This document shows positions 16,638-25,768 of a stretch of 64,000 nt of DNA, in pieces. The DNA lies in contig CBDDHB010000003.1 of the NCBI GenBank assembly GCA_965228165.1, forward strand, positions 620,001 to 684,000, read 5' to 3'. The notes beneath the pieces are model-generated. The model was not told where the DNA came from. It saw only the letters and a program-made list of their open reading frames with translations, and did not search any database. How positions within the stretch are numbered: the stretch's first letter is position 1; the number at the start of each line of letters is the position of its first letter. The stretch is from Oleispirillum sp965228165 (lineage in GTDB: Bacteria; Pseudomonadota; Alphaproteobacteria; Rhodospirillales; Rhodospirillaceae). Made by a program: the position numbers and the translations under genes.

Positions 16638-17372
16638 ATGTCGCATTCCACACGGATCGCGTTGGGTTACCTGGGCCTCTCCATCCTTTGGATCGCCGTG
16701 TCCGATCCGTTATTCGCCACCCTGTCCCCCGAGCACTACGCGACGATCAGCCTGTACAAGGGCTGGGGCTTCGTCGCGGTCACCGCCCTGTTGCTGAAGT
16801 TCTGGCTGGCGGCGGAGGAAAGCCGCCGCGACGTGATCGAAGCCAAATTGCAGGAAAGCGCGGTCACCGATTCCCTGACCGGAATGCGCAACCGCGCCGC
16901 CTTCATCGAACACCTGGAGCAGGCGGTGCTGCGCGCCCGCCGGGAGAATCGCCACTTCGGCCTGCTGTTCGTCGATATCGACGACTTCAAACGGATCAAC
17001 GACTCCCTGGGGCACGCTGCGGGCGACACCCTGCTGCGCGAGGTGGCGCACCGCATCGAGGCCACGGTGCGCGGTTCCGACATCGCGGCGCGCCTGGGCG
17101 GCGACGAATTCATCGTCCTGGTGGACAACTGCACCGATGTCCAGATCCTGGCGAACCGGCTTCTCGCCGCCTTCCATCGGCCGTTCGCGATCGCCGGGCA
17201 CGACCTGGCGGCGACCCTGTCGATCGGCGTAGCGCTCTATCCCGAACATGGCGCCGACGCCAACGCCCTGATGCGTTCCACCGACTTCGCGATGTATCGC
17301 GCCAAGTCGGAAGGCCGCGACCGTCTGGTCACCGCCGACGCCGCCGCGCCGATCATCGACTATCCGGGATGA
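16638..17372 (+). CDS. Membrane-bound diguanylate cyclase (GGDEF)
   Basis: A 244-residue protein with two N-terminal hydrophobic segments (about 8-27 and 43-60) and a GGDEF domain from about residue 75. The active-site motif GGDEF (154-158) is intact and an RGSD inhibitory site (145-148) lies 5 residues before it, so it should make cyclic di-GMP with product feedback. There is no separate sensory domain beyond the short membrane part. A GTG at 16632 is an alternative start, 5 bases after GGAG at 16623-16626; ATG 16638 is used here. It converges with the SARP gene, whose stop abuts its own. Confidence 0.9.
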   Translation: MSHSTRIALGYLGLSILWIAVSDPLFATLSPEHYATISLYKGWGFVAVTALLLKFWLAAEESRRDVIEAKLQESAVTDSLTGMRNRAAFIEHLEQAVLRARRENRHFGLLFVDIDDFKRINDSLGHAAGDTLLREVAHRIEATVRGSDIAARLGGDEFIVLVDNCTDVQILANRLLAAFHRPFAIAGHDLAATLSIGVALYPEHGADANALMRSTDFAMYRAKSEGRDRLVTADAAAPIIDYPG

Positions 17373-19205
17373 TCAACGGCCCACGCCCCACCCGGCCAAC
17401 CCCAATCCGTCCTCCAACCGCTTCATTCGCGACGAATCGTGAACCTGAAGCAAATGATGATCGACCCGCCAGTCCGGCCAATCGCGGCGCAGACGGTCGA
17501 TGTCCCGACGCGCCTCGTCCAGCCGCCCAAGGTGCGCCAGGGCGGCCGCCCGCCAGGCGAACAGATCCGGGCGGTTCGCGCGAATCGCCACCGCATTGTC
17601 GATGTAGGTCACCGCCGCCGCCTCGTCCCCCAGCAGGAAGCTCGCCATCCCGGCGTAGAAATAATTGCGGTCGACGCTGCGTGCCCGAGGATTCATCCGG
17701 ATCGCCCGCAACGCGTAATCCAGGCCGCCTGGCGCGTCCCCCAGATAGATGCTGGCCTGGGCGATCTGGCCATAGGCGGCCTCGATCCTGGGATCGAACT
17801 CCAGCGCCAGCCGCCAGAGCATGCGCGCCTGCTGGAAATTGCGCTGCGTCTTGCGGATCAGCCCCAGGGTGAAAATCGCCTTGTCCTGGGTGGGGTTGAC
17901 CGCCAGGGCCCGCTCGATGCGATCCAGCGCCTCGCGGGTGTCCGCTTCGCGGTCGTCGGACCAGCGGTCCGACAGCCGCGACGCCAGCAGGCTGGCGATG
18001 TCGGCCTGAAGCCGGTGATGGTCGGGATAATCCTCCAGCGCCCCGCGACAAATCTCCAAAGCCTGGTCGATCTTCCGCCGGGTATATCCCCCGGACAAAA
18101 CCTGTCTGGCCTCGTTGAGACGGGTTTCCAGATCCGGCGGCGTGGGGGGGACCGGCGGCAGGCGTTCCTTCAGCAGATTGCGCAGACCGGCGGTCATCCG
18201 CAGGACCAGAGCCTCGCCCGCCGACGTCACCTCCTCCGGGTCGTTCAGAAGAAGTCTTTCCCCCCACAGCAGTTCGCCATTGCGGCGGTCGATCAGGCGC
18301 AAGGCGACCTCCCGCCCCGCCGCGACATGCTGGATGCCGCCTTCCAGCTTCAGGACACCGGCGTCATCCGATTCGGCCAGGGCGGTGGAGGGCATCATCG
18401 TCAAGGCGGTAGCGATCGTCTGGCGCAGGGCGAAGGCCGTCTCCGCATCCTCGACCGAAGCCATCAGCGGCGGAACCGCGAACGCGAATTCGGGCGGCGC
18501 ATAGGAGGATTCTCCCGCCGGACGCCAGATGACGAAGGCCAACGCCGCCAGCAGGCGCAGGCGCAGGCGGTGCGCCTCCTCGTCCAGGGGATCGGCGGCC
18601 AGACGGCGGTCCGCATGGGCGGTCAGCCAAACGTGATGCGCGGCGGCGTCGGCATCGTCCAGCGCGGCGGAAAACAGGCGCAGGGCGCGATGCTCCCACT
18701 GCCTGCGCCGATCCGTCAGCCAGTCGTTGAAGGCGGGCGTGGAAACCTCCACCCCTTCCAGGGTCTGGCCGCGCCACAGCGCCGCCGCCGCCCGCCGCGA
18801 CGACGCGTCCCCCCGCGCTTCGCACGCCGCGAAGTCCCAGGCGTCGCAGGAAACCTCTCCGGCAATCAACGAAACCGATACCCGGTCGGCGTCCAGCGCC
18901 GCGATCCCCAGGCCCGCCAACACCTTGCGCGCGCCGCTCAACGCCTGACGCAGGCTTTGCCGCGCGCTTTCGTCGCGCCCGCCCCACAGCAGACGCGCCA
19001 GAACCTCGCGCCCGGCGCGGCCATCCGGCTGCAAGGCCAGATAGGCGAGAAGAGCCCGCTCCTTGCGCCCCAGTTCGGCGGTCAGATCGACGCCGCCCGC
19101 TTCCAGGCGGAACTCCCCCAGCAACACGATGCGAATCCCCCGCGCCGCGACGGATTCCGCTCCCGGATCGAGCGCCGCCGACCCCTGATCCTCGATTTTG
19201 TTCAT
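17373..19205 (-). CDS. SARP-type transcriptional regulator with TPR repeats
   Basis: A 610-residue protein. The N-terminus (about 22-110) resembles the winged-helix domain of SARP/AfsR regulators: IRIVLLGEFRLEAGG, then KERALLAYLALQPDG and RLLWGGRDESARQSLRQALS. A BTAD-like helical region follows (about 110-215). Residues about 350-600 contain TPR-like helical pairs (for example AIFTLGLIRKTQRNFQQARMLW, split here by its two helices). There is no ATPase motif, unlike AfsR. A hydrophobic patch LRLLAALAFVIWRP (about 217) is noted. It is divergent from a small LuxR-type gene, 114 bases away. Target genes are unknown; the neighbouring outer-membrane gene is a candidate. Confidence 0.75.
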   Translation of the reverse strand: MNKIEDQGSAALDPGAESVAARGIRIVLLGEFRLEAGGVDLTAELGRKERALLAYLALQPDGRAGREVLARLLWGGRDESARQSLRQALSGARKVLAGLGIAALDADRVSVSLIAGEVSCDAWDFAACEARGDASSRRAAAALWRGQTLEGVEVSTPAFNDWLTDRRRQWEHRALRLFSAALDDADAAAHHVWLTAHADRRLAADPLDEEAHRLRLRLLAALAFVIWRPAGESSYAPPEFAFAVPPLMASVEDAETAFALRQTIATALTMMPSTALAESDDAGVLKLEGGIQHVAAGREVALRLIDRRNGELLWGERLLLNDPEEVTSAGEALVLRMTAGLRNLLKERLPPVPPTPPDLETRLNEARQVLSGGYTRRKIDQALEICRGALEDYPDHHRLQADIASLLASRLSDRWSDDREADTREALDRIERALAVNPTQDKAIFTLGLIRKTQRNFQQARMLWRLALEFDPRIEAAYGQIAQASIYLGDAPGGLDYALRAIRMNPRARSVDRNYFYAGMASFLLGDEAAAVTYIDNAVAIRANRPDLFAWRAAALAHLGRLDEARRDIDRLRRDWPDWRVDHHLLQVHDSSRMKRLEDGLGLAGWGVGR

Positions 19206-19319
19206 CCCCCACCCTCCGATCGCCGCTTTTGACGATCAATTCACGCGCGCGCCAAATCCACCGGCGCTAGACTTTCATGGCTATCGAGAAGTTCTTTATC
19301 CCATTGAAAAGACGGAACA

Positions 19320-19598
19320 ATGTCAAGCAGGCAAGCCCTCCTGAGAACGCACGAGGACGCGCCGGAGCCCGAACATCCTTCGGCATCGGTTGCGGTCTCC
19401 CTTTCCCCGCGAGAACGAGAGGTCCTGTTTCTGCTCGCCAGCGGTTTGACCACCGGCCAGATCGCCTTGCGCCTATCGACCAGCGAACGCACCGTCGAAA
19501 AGCAGATCGCCTCGGCGCGAAAGAAACTTTCCGCCGCGACCCGCGAACGGGCGATCGCCCTGGCGTTGACGCAAGGCCTGATCCGCCTTGAACCATAA
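19320..19598 (+). CDS. Small LuxR-family HTH protein
   Basis: A 92-residue protein that is little more than a LuxR-type DNA-binding domain: LSPREREVLFLLASGLTTGQIA, then STSERTVEKQIASARKKL. There is no receiver or ligand domain; the first 27 residues look unstructured. It is divergent from the SARP gene and in line with the outer-membrane protein gene, so it may regulate one or both. Its start is set by the first ATG before the HTH; no strong ribosome site is visible. Confidence 0.8.
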   Translation: MSSRQALLRTHEDAPEPEHPSASVAVSLSPREREVLFLLASGLTTGQIALRLSTSERTVEKQIASARKKLSAATRERAIALALTQGLIRLEP

Positions 19599-19621
19599 AC
19601 CGCGCTCCGTTTCGCCGCAAA

Positions 19622-19637
19622 TGGGGGATTTCCCCCA
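19622..19637. promoter_or_regulatory. Inverted repeat, candidate operator
   Basis: TGGGGGA TT TCCCCCA, a perfect 7-bp inverted repeat with a 2-bp centre, in the 155-bp gap between the LuxR-type gene and the outer-membrane gene. Its size suits a dimeric HTH regulator. Confidence 0.4.
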
Positions 19638-19733
19638 ATTGATTCAATGGGTTGATGAATCTACTCTCGAGCCGACGAGATGCCGCTCCTTCGATCCTCG
19701 GTTCGGCGCTCCAGGATTGCGACAACACCTTGG

Positions 19734-19752
19734 GCCCTATCGGGCGTTTTTT
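19734..19752 (+). terminator. Short terminator-like hairpin before the outer-membrane gene
   Basis: GCCC, loop TATC, GGGC, then GTTTTTTA, ending right at the ATG at 19753. The stem is short. It could be a leader attenuator or the end of a small RNA from the 19640-19750 region. Confidence 0.35.
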
Positions 19753-20436
19753 ATGAATGGACATGTCATGATGAAGAAATTGGGGGTAGCCGCGGCCGCG
19801 ATCGCGATGACCGTGGCGGGCTCGGCGCAGGCGGCCGAGTGGACGAAGGACGTCTACGTGCGTCTCGACACCGGCTGGGGCTTTGCCAGCGATGCCGGGA
19901 TCAAACAGACCGGCGGCGACGACACCATCAACGACATCGGCAACTCGCCGCTGTTCGGCCTGGGCGTCGGCTATCGGATCAACCCGATGTTCCGCACCGA
20001 CCTGACCTTCACCTATCGCGGCGGCTACGCCATCGACGACAAGGTGAACGGCACCGCCTATGACGGCGACATCGAATCCTATGCGACGATGCTGAACGGC
20101 TATTTCGACATTCCGGTCAACCTCGGCCGCTTCAAGCCCTATGTCGGCTTCGGCATCGGCTGGGCGCATAACGAGCAGGATAACGGCGGCGCCACCGTCG
20201 GCGGGGTCAAGGACATCGGCCCCAGCGGCAGCTCCGACACCTTCGCCTGGCAGGCGATGCTGGGAACCGGCGTCGTTCTGACCGAGAACCTGACTCTCGA
20301 TGCCGGGTATCGCTATTTCGACGGCGGCGAACTGAAATGGGATGCCGGTCCGACCAAGAACGGCAACACCTATAACGGCGGCGACGGCGACCTCAAGGCC
20401 CACGAAGTCACCGTCAGCCTGCGCTACGGCTTCTGA
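19753..20436 (+). CDS. Outer-membrane beta-barrel protein
   Basis: A 227-residue protein with a signal peptide (about 6-28, cut near AQAAEW) and a repeated alternation of aromatic and polar residues typical of an 8-strand OmpA/OmpW-like barrel. Visible strands include LFGLGVGYRINPMFRTDLTF, YFDIPVNLGRFKPYVGFGIG and LTLDAGYRYFDG. It ends in VSLRYGF, the C-terminal aromatic needed by the BAM machinery. No loops suggest a specific ligand. ATGs at 19768 and 19771 are alternative starts that still keep the signal peptide. A shared terminator separates it from atpC. Confidence 0.88.
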   Translation: MNGHVMMKKLGVAAAAIAMTVAGSAQAAEWTKDVYVRLDTGWGFASDAGIKQTGGDDTINDIGNSPLFGLGVGYRINPMFRTDLTFTYRGGYAIDDKVNGTAYDGDIESYATMLNGYFDIPVNLGRFKPYVGFGIGWAHNEQDNGGATVGGVKDIGPSGSSDTFAWQAMLGTGVVLTENLTLDAGYRYFDGGELKWDAGPTKNGNTYNGGDGDLKAHEVTVSLRYGF

Positions 20437-20456
20437 TCCGTCCTTGCCCCACACGG

Positions 20457-20490
20457 AAAGGCCCTCGCCGCGATGCGGCGAGGGCCTTTT
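20457..20490. terminator. Bidirectional terminator between the OMP gene and atpC
   Basis: AAAGGCCCTCGCCGC (20457-20471), loop GAT, GCGGCGAGGGCCTTTT. The A- and T-runs on both sides serve the two converging transcripts. Confidence 0.88.
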
Positions 20491-20517
20491 CCTTTGGTCG
20501 GCGGGAAGTCTTTTCCC

Positions 20518-20943
20518 TCAGTGATAGGAAAATTCGCCCTTCGCCGCGAGCAGCATCGCCCGCGCGACGTCGAGTTCGGCCTCGATCTGCGCGTGCGGCG
20601 CGGCCTCGTCGCCAAGGGAGTCCTGGAAGGCCTTGTCCGCCGCGGCGAACCGATCTTCCGCCGCCTTCAGCGACAAATCGGAAACGATCGCCGCTTCCTC
20701 CGCCAGGACGGTGCAGGTTTCCCGGGTGACCTCGGCGAAGCCGCCGGCGACGAAAATCCGCTCCTTCGGCTTGCCGTTCTCGAAGATCACGATGACGCCG
20801 GGACGCACCGTCGCCAGCTTCGGCATGCGACCGGGAAGAGCGGCGAAGTCGCCCTCGGTGCCCGGAACCACCACCATCTCCACCGGCTGGCTGAAGAACA
20901 GCCGCTCCGGCGAGACGAGTTCGAATCGCGTGGTTTCCGCCAT
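20518..20943 (-). CDS. atpC: ATP synthase epsilon subunit
   Basis: A 141-residue F1 epsilon subunit, the central-stalk protein that couples rotation and can inhibit hydrolysis. The beta-sandwich N-domain (TRFELVSPERLFFSQPVEMVV, split across two strands; GDFAALPGRMP; VFVAGGFAEV-like IFVAGGFAEVT) is clear. The C-terminal helical part is present (from about 90), rich in Ala and Glu. It is the last gene of atpHAGDC, 23 bases after atpD. Confidence 0.94.
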   Translation of the reverse strand: MAETTRFELVSPERLFFSQPVEMVVVPGTEGDFAALPGRMPKLATVRPGVIVIFENGKPKERIFVAGGFAEVTRETCTVLAEEAAIVSDLSLKAAEDRFAAADKAFQDSLGDEAAPHAQIEAELDVARAMLLAAKGEFSYH

Positions 20944-20966
20944 CTTCCGATCCTTCCCCTAACCCG

Positions 20967-22391
<1,425 letters not shown>

Positions 22392-22449
22392 GAGTGTCAC
22401 TCCTATCGAATTGCGGTCAGGGGCTTGGCTGCCGCAAAAAGTCTGTCGT

Positions 22450-23376
22450 TTAAACGGCTTCGGCGCCGGAAATGATTTCAATCAACTCGCGGGTGATGAA
22501 CGCCTGACGGGTGCGGTTGTAGGTCAGGGTCAGGTCGTCGATCATGTCCCCGGCGTTGCGCGTCGCATTGTCCATCGCGGTCATCCGCGCGCCGTGCTCG
22601 AACGCCTGGCTTTCCAGGAAGAAGCGGAAGACCTGCACCGACAGATTGCGCGGCACCAGGCTTTCCAGGATCTTTTCCTGCGAGGGGTCGTATTCGTAGG
22701 GAGCCGCCGGAGCGTCGGCCTCGTCCCCGGCCTGGGCCTCAATCCCGAGCTCGGCCTCGACTTCGGCCTCGCCGCCGCCCGGCGCGGCGAAGGGAACCAC
22801 CTGCTGCCAGGTGACCACCTGGGTCATCGCCGACTGGAAGCGGTTGAACACCCCCCAGCAGACGTCGAAGGCGCCTTCCTCGAACAGGCGGACCAGGGTC
22901 TGGGCGACCTCGTCGGCCTCGGCGAAGCGGACCCCCTTGCGGCCGATCCCCTGGCGGGAATCGATGATCGCGTCGCCGAACTCGCTGCGCAGAAGGTCGC
23001 GGCCCTTGCGCCCGGCGGCGAAGAACTTCACCGTCTTGCCCATCATCGCCAACTCGCGCGCCTTCTGGCGGACGCTGCGGATGACCGAGGCGTTGAACGC
23101 GCCGCACAGGCCGCGATCCGAGGTGAAGAGGACGATCAGATGCACCTCGTCCTTGCCGGTTCCGGCCATCAGGCGCGGCGCCTTGGCATCCTTGCCCAGG
23201 CTGGCGGCAAGGCTGCACATCATCCGGTTCATCCGCTCGGCGTAGGGGCGGGACGACTCCGCCGCTTCCTGCGCGCGGCGCAGCTTGGCGGCGGAGACCA
23301 TCTTCATCGCCGACGTGATCTTCTTCGTCGATTTGACTGAGCTGATGCGCAGCCGCAGGTCTTTAAGGCTCGGCAT
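22450..23376 (-). CDS. atpG: ATP synthase gamma subunit with acidic insert
   Basis: A 308-residue rotor shaft subunit. The N-terminal helix MPSLKDLRLRISSVKSTKKIT and the C-terminal helix with ATRNAGDMIDDLTLTYNRTRQAFIT (two adjoining segments) fit gamma. It is about 20 residues longer than usual because of an acidic Glu/Ala/Gly-rich stretch (about 200-225, after VPFAAPGGG) in the globular part. This insert lies away from the coiled-coil ends. The gene lies between atpA and atpD as usual. Confidence 0.96.
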   Translation of the reverse strand: MPSLKDLRLRISSVKSTKKITSAMKMVSAAKLRRAQEAAESSRPYAERMNRMMCSLAASLGKDAKAPRLMAGTGKDEVHLIVLFTSDRGLCGAFNASVIRSVRQKARELAMMGKTVKFFAAGRKGRDLLRSEFGDAIIDSRQGIGRKGVRFAEADEVAQTLVRLFEEGAFDVCWGVFNRFQSAMTQVVTWQQVVPFAAPGGGEAEVEAELGIEAQAGDEADAPAAPYEYDPSQEKILESLVPRNLSVQVFRFFLESQAFEHGARMTAMDNATRNAGDMIDDLTLTYNRTRQAFITRELIEIISGAEAV

Positions 23377-23405
23377 GGGCTCTCACCTTCCGCAAGTCCA
23401 ACGGG

Positions 23406-24938
23406 TTATTCGAACGCCTTGGTGAAAGCATCCAGCGCCGCCTTGAGCTTGGCCTCGACGGCGTCGGAGATCTGCTTTTCGCTGCGGATCGATTCCAGAA
23501 CGTCGGCGTGGTTGGCGCGCAGGCTGCGCATCATCGCCGCCTCGAAGCGGGTGACGTCGTTGGTGTCGATGCCGTCGAGGTAGCCGTTGGTGCCGGCATA
23601 GATCGCCACCACCTGCTCCTCCACCGGCAACGGCGAAAACTGCGGCTGCTTCAGGATTTCGGTCAGACGGGCGCCGCGCGCCAGCAGCTTCTGGGTCGCC
23701 GGATCGAGGTCCGAGGCGAACTGCGCGAAGGCGGCCATCTCGCGATACTGGGCGAGTTCCAGCTTGATCGAGCCCGCGACCTTCTTCATCGCCTTGACCT
23801 GCGCGGCGGAGCCGACGCGGGACACCGAGATGCCGACGTTCACCGCCGGGCGGATGCCCTTATAGAACAGTTCGGTTTCCAGGAAGATCTGGCCGTCGGT
23901 GATCGAGATCACGTTGGTCGGAATGTAGGCGGAGACGTCGCCCGCCTGGGTTTCGATCACCGGCAGGGCGGTCAGCGACCCGGCGCCGTGGTCGTCGTTC
24001 ATCTTCGCGGCGCGTTCCAGAAGGCGCGAGTGCAGATAGAACACGTCGCCGGGGAAGGCCTCGCGGCCCGGCGGGCGACGCAGCAGCAGCGACATCTGGC
24101 GGTAGGCGGTGGCCTGCTTGGTCAGATCGTCGTAGAAAATCACCGCGTGCATGCCGTTGTCGCGGAAGAATTCGCCCATCGCGCAGCCGGTATAGGGCGC
24201 CAGGAACTGCATCGGCGCGGGTTCGGATGCGGTGGCGGCGACGATGATGGTGTAGTCCATCGCGCCGTTGTCCTGCAAAATCTTCATCACCTGGGCGACG
24301 GTGGAGCGCTTCTGCCCGATCGCGACGTAGATGCAGTAGAGCTTCTCGCTCTCGTCCTTGGCCTTATCGTTGATCCGCTTCTGGTTGATGATGGTGTCCA
24401 GAATGATCGCGGTCTTGCCGGTCTGACGGTCGCCGATCACCAGCTCGCGCTGGCCGCGCCCGATCGGGATCAGGCTGTCGATCGCCTTGACGCCGGTCTG
24501 CATCGGCTCGTGCACCGACTTGCGCGGGATGATCCCCGGCGCCTTGACCTCGGCCAGGGTGGTCTTGACGTCGGCGAGGTCGCCGCAGCCGTCGATCGGG
24601 TTGCCCAGACCATCGACGACCCGCCCCAGAAGCCCCTTGCCGACCGGCACCGAAACGATGTCGCCGGTGCGCTTCACCACGTCGCCTTCCTTGATCGTCC
24701 GGTCGTCGCCGAAGATCACGATACCGACGTTATCGGTTTCCAGGTTCAGCGCCATTCCCTTGATGCCGCCGGGGAACTCGACCAGTTCGCCGGCCTGGAC
24801 GCCATCCAGCCCATAGACGCGGGCGATGCCGTCGCCGACCGAAAGCACCTGTCCGACCTCGACCGATTGCGCATCGACGCCAAAATTCGCGATCTGACTC
24901 TTCAGAATGGCGGAGATTTCCGCGGCGCGGATTTCCAT
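23406..24938 (-). CDS. atpA: ATP synthase alpha subunit
   Basis: A 510-residue non-catalytic nucleotide-binding subunit of F1. P-loop GDRQTGKTAIILDTI, the segment MSLLLRRPPGREAFPGDVFY (20 residues of the family signature) and the C-terminal domain are all standard. The N-terminal helix MEIRAAEISAILKSQI is complete. Its ATG overlaps the atpH stop by one base (TGATG), indicating translational coupling. Confidence 0.98.
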   Translation of the reverse strand: MEIRAAEISAILKSQIANFGVDAQSVEVGQVLSVGDGIARVYGLDGVQAGELVEFPGGIKGMALNLETDNVGIVIFGDDRTIKEGDVVKRTGDIVSVPVGKGLLGRVVDGLGNPIDGCGDLADVKTTLAEVKAPGIIPRKSVHEPMQTGVKAIDSLIPIGRGQRELVIGDRQTGKTAIILDTIINQKRINDKAKDESEKLYCIYVAIGQKRSTVAQVMKILQDNGAMDYTIIVAATASEPAPMQFLAPYTGCAMGEFFRDNGMHAVIFYDDLTKQATAYRQMSLLLRRPPGREAFPGDVFYLHSRLLERAAKMNDDHGAGSLTALPVIETQAGDVSAYIPTNVISITDGQIFLETELFYKGIRPAVNVGISVSRVGSAAQVKAMKKVAGSIKLELAQYREMAAFAQFASDLDPATQKLLARGARLTEILKQPQFSPLPVEEQVVAIYAGTNGYLDGIDTNDVTRFEAAMMRSLRANHADVLESIRSEKQISDAVEAKLKAALDAFTKAFE

Positions 24939-25498
24939 CAGCCGACCCCTTTCATAGCGAGCTGCAAGCGTTGCAGCTGCGAACGCAGCGAGCTATCCAC
25001 CATGTGCGAACCGATCCGCACGACCAGTCCGCCCAGAACCTTCGGATCCACCGCGGCTTCGACGTTGACGTCGCGCCCGGTGGCGGTTTTCAAGGCCTTC
25101 GCCAAGGAAGCGCGTTGCGCGGCGGTGAGCTCGCGCGCCGAGGTCACGGCGACGGTCAACTCGCCGCGCCAGTCGACGATCTTCCGAAGCAGAACCTCCA
25201 GAATCTCGGACAGCGCGAACAACCGGCGATTGTTGGCGATCAATAGAACGAATTTGCGGGTCAGGTCCCCGACCCCGGCCTTGTCAAGAACCGCGTCCAG
25301 ACCCTTCAGATGGTCGGCGCGGGAAAAGGTCGGGCTGAAAATGAAGCGGCGAAGATCGGCGCTGTCGGCGACGAGTTGACGCAGCAGCTTGGCGTCGGCT
25401 TCGACGGACTCCACCGCGCCGCTTTCGACGGCCAGCCCCAACAGAGCGTCCGCGTAGCGGCCGGAAAGCCCCAAAACATCAGAAGTCATTGATGACAC
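24938..25498 (-). CDS. atpH: ATP synthase delta subunit
   Basis: A 186-residue stator subunit that links F1 to the peripheral stalk. LSGRYADALLGLAVE and the C-terminal GLVVRIGSHMVDSSLRSQL are characteristic. A GTG at 25498 with GAGGG about 9 bases upstream is preferred over the ATG at 25489. First gene of the operon; the F0 genes are not here, as in most Alphaproteobacteria, which keep F0 and F1 operons apart. Confidence 0.95.
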   Translation of the reverse strand: MSSMTSDVLGLSGRYADALLGLAVESGAVESVEADAKLLRQLVADSADLRRFIFSPTFSRADHLKGLDAVLDKAGVGDLTRKFVLLIANNRRLFALSEILEVLLRKIVDWRGELTVAVTSARELTAAQRASLAKALKTATGRDVNVEAAVDPKVLGGLVVRIGSHMVDSSLRSQLQRLQLAMKGVG

Positions 25499-25526
25499 CG
25501 GGACAGACCCTCAAGTCAGAGTGGGA

Positions 25527-25555
25527 GCCCGGTGGAAACCGACGTTTCCACGGGC
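25527..25555. other. Hairpin upstream of atpH
   Basis: CCCGGTGGAAAC, loop, GTTTCCACGGG, about 30-55 bases before the atpH start. No T-run follows. It could be a leader structure of the atp transcript or part of the priA 3' end. Confidence 0.35.
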
Positions 25556-25642
25556 CGACAGCATGGCGGATTCCCCCGTTCGCGGGGAGGATGTTTAGCA
25601 TTGTTGCCAAGCCCCCGCAACCCCGCTCTCCGCCCAGTCCGC

Positions 25643-25665
25643 CGGGATTTTACAAGAAAATCCCG
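25643..25665 (-). terminator. Terminator-like hairpin downstream of priA
   Basis: CGGGATTTT (25643-25651), loop ACAAG, AAAATCCCG (25657-25665), about 100 bases after the priA stop. The AT-rich upper stem on a GC base is atypical, but position fits transcription end. Confidence 0.45.
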
Positions 25666-25768
25666 CCGTGCGAACCGCGAATGCGAAAATCCGGCGACAA
25701 AAGTGGGGGCTTTCGCCCCGTATTCCCCTGTCCGGGCGGGGTGAATGCGGATGGCTGAGGGGTTTTTC

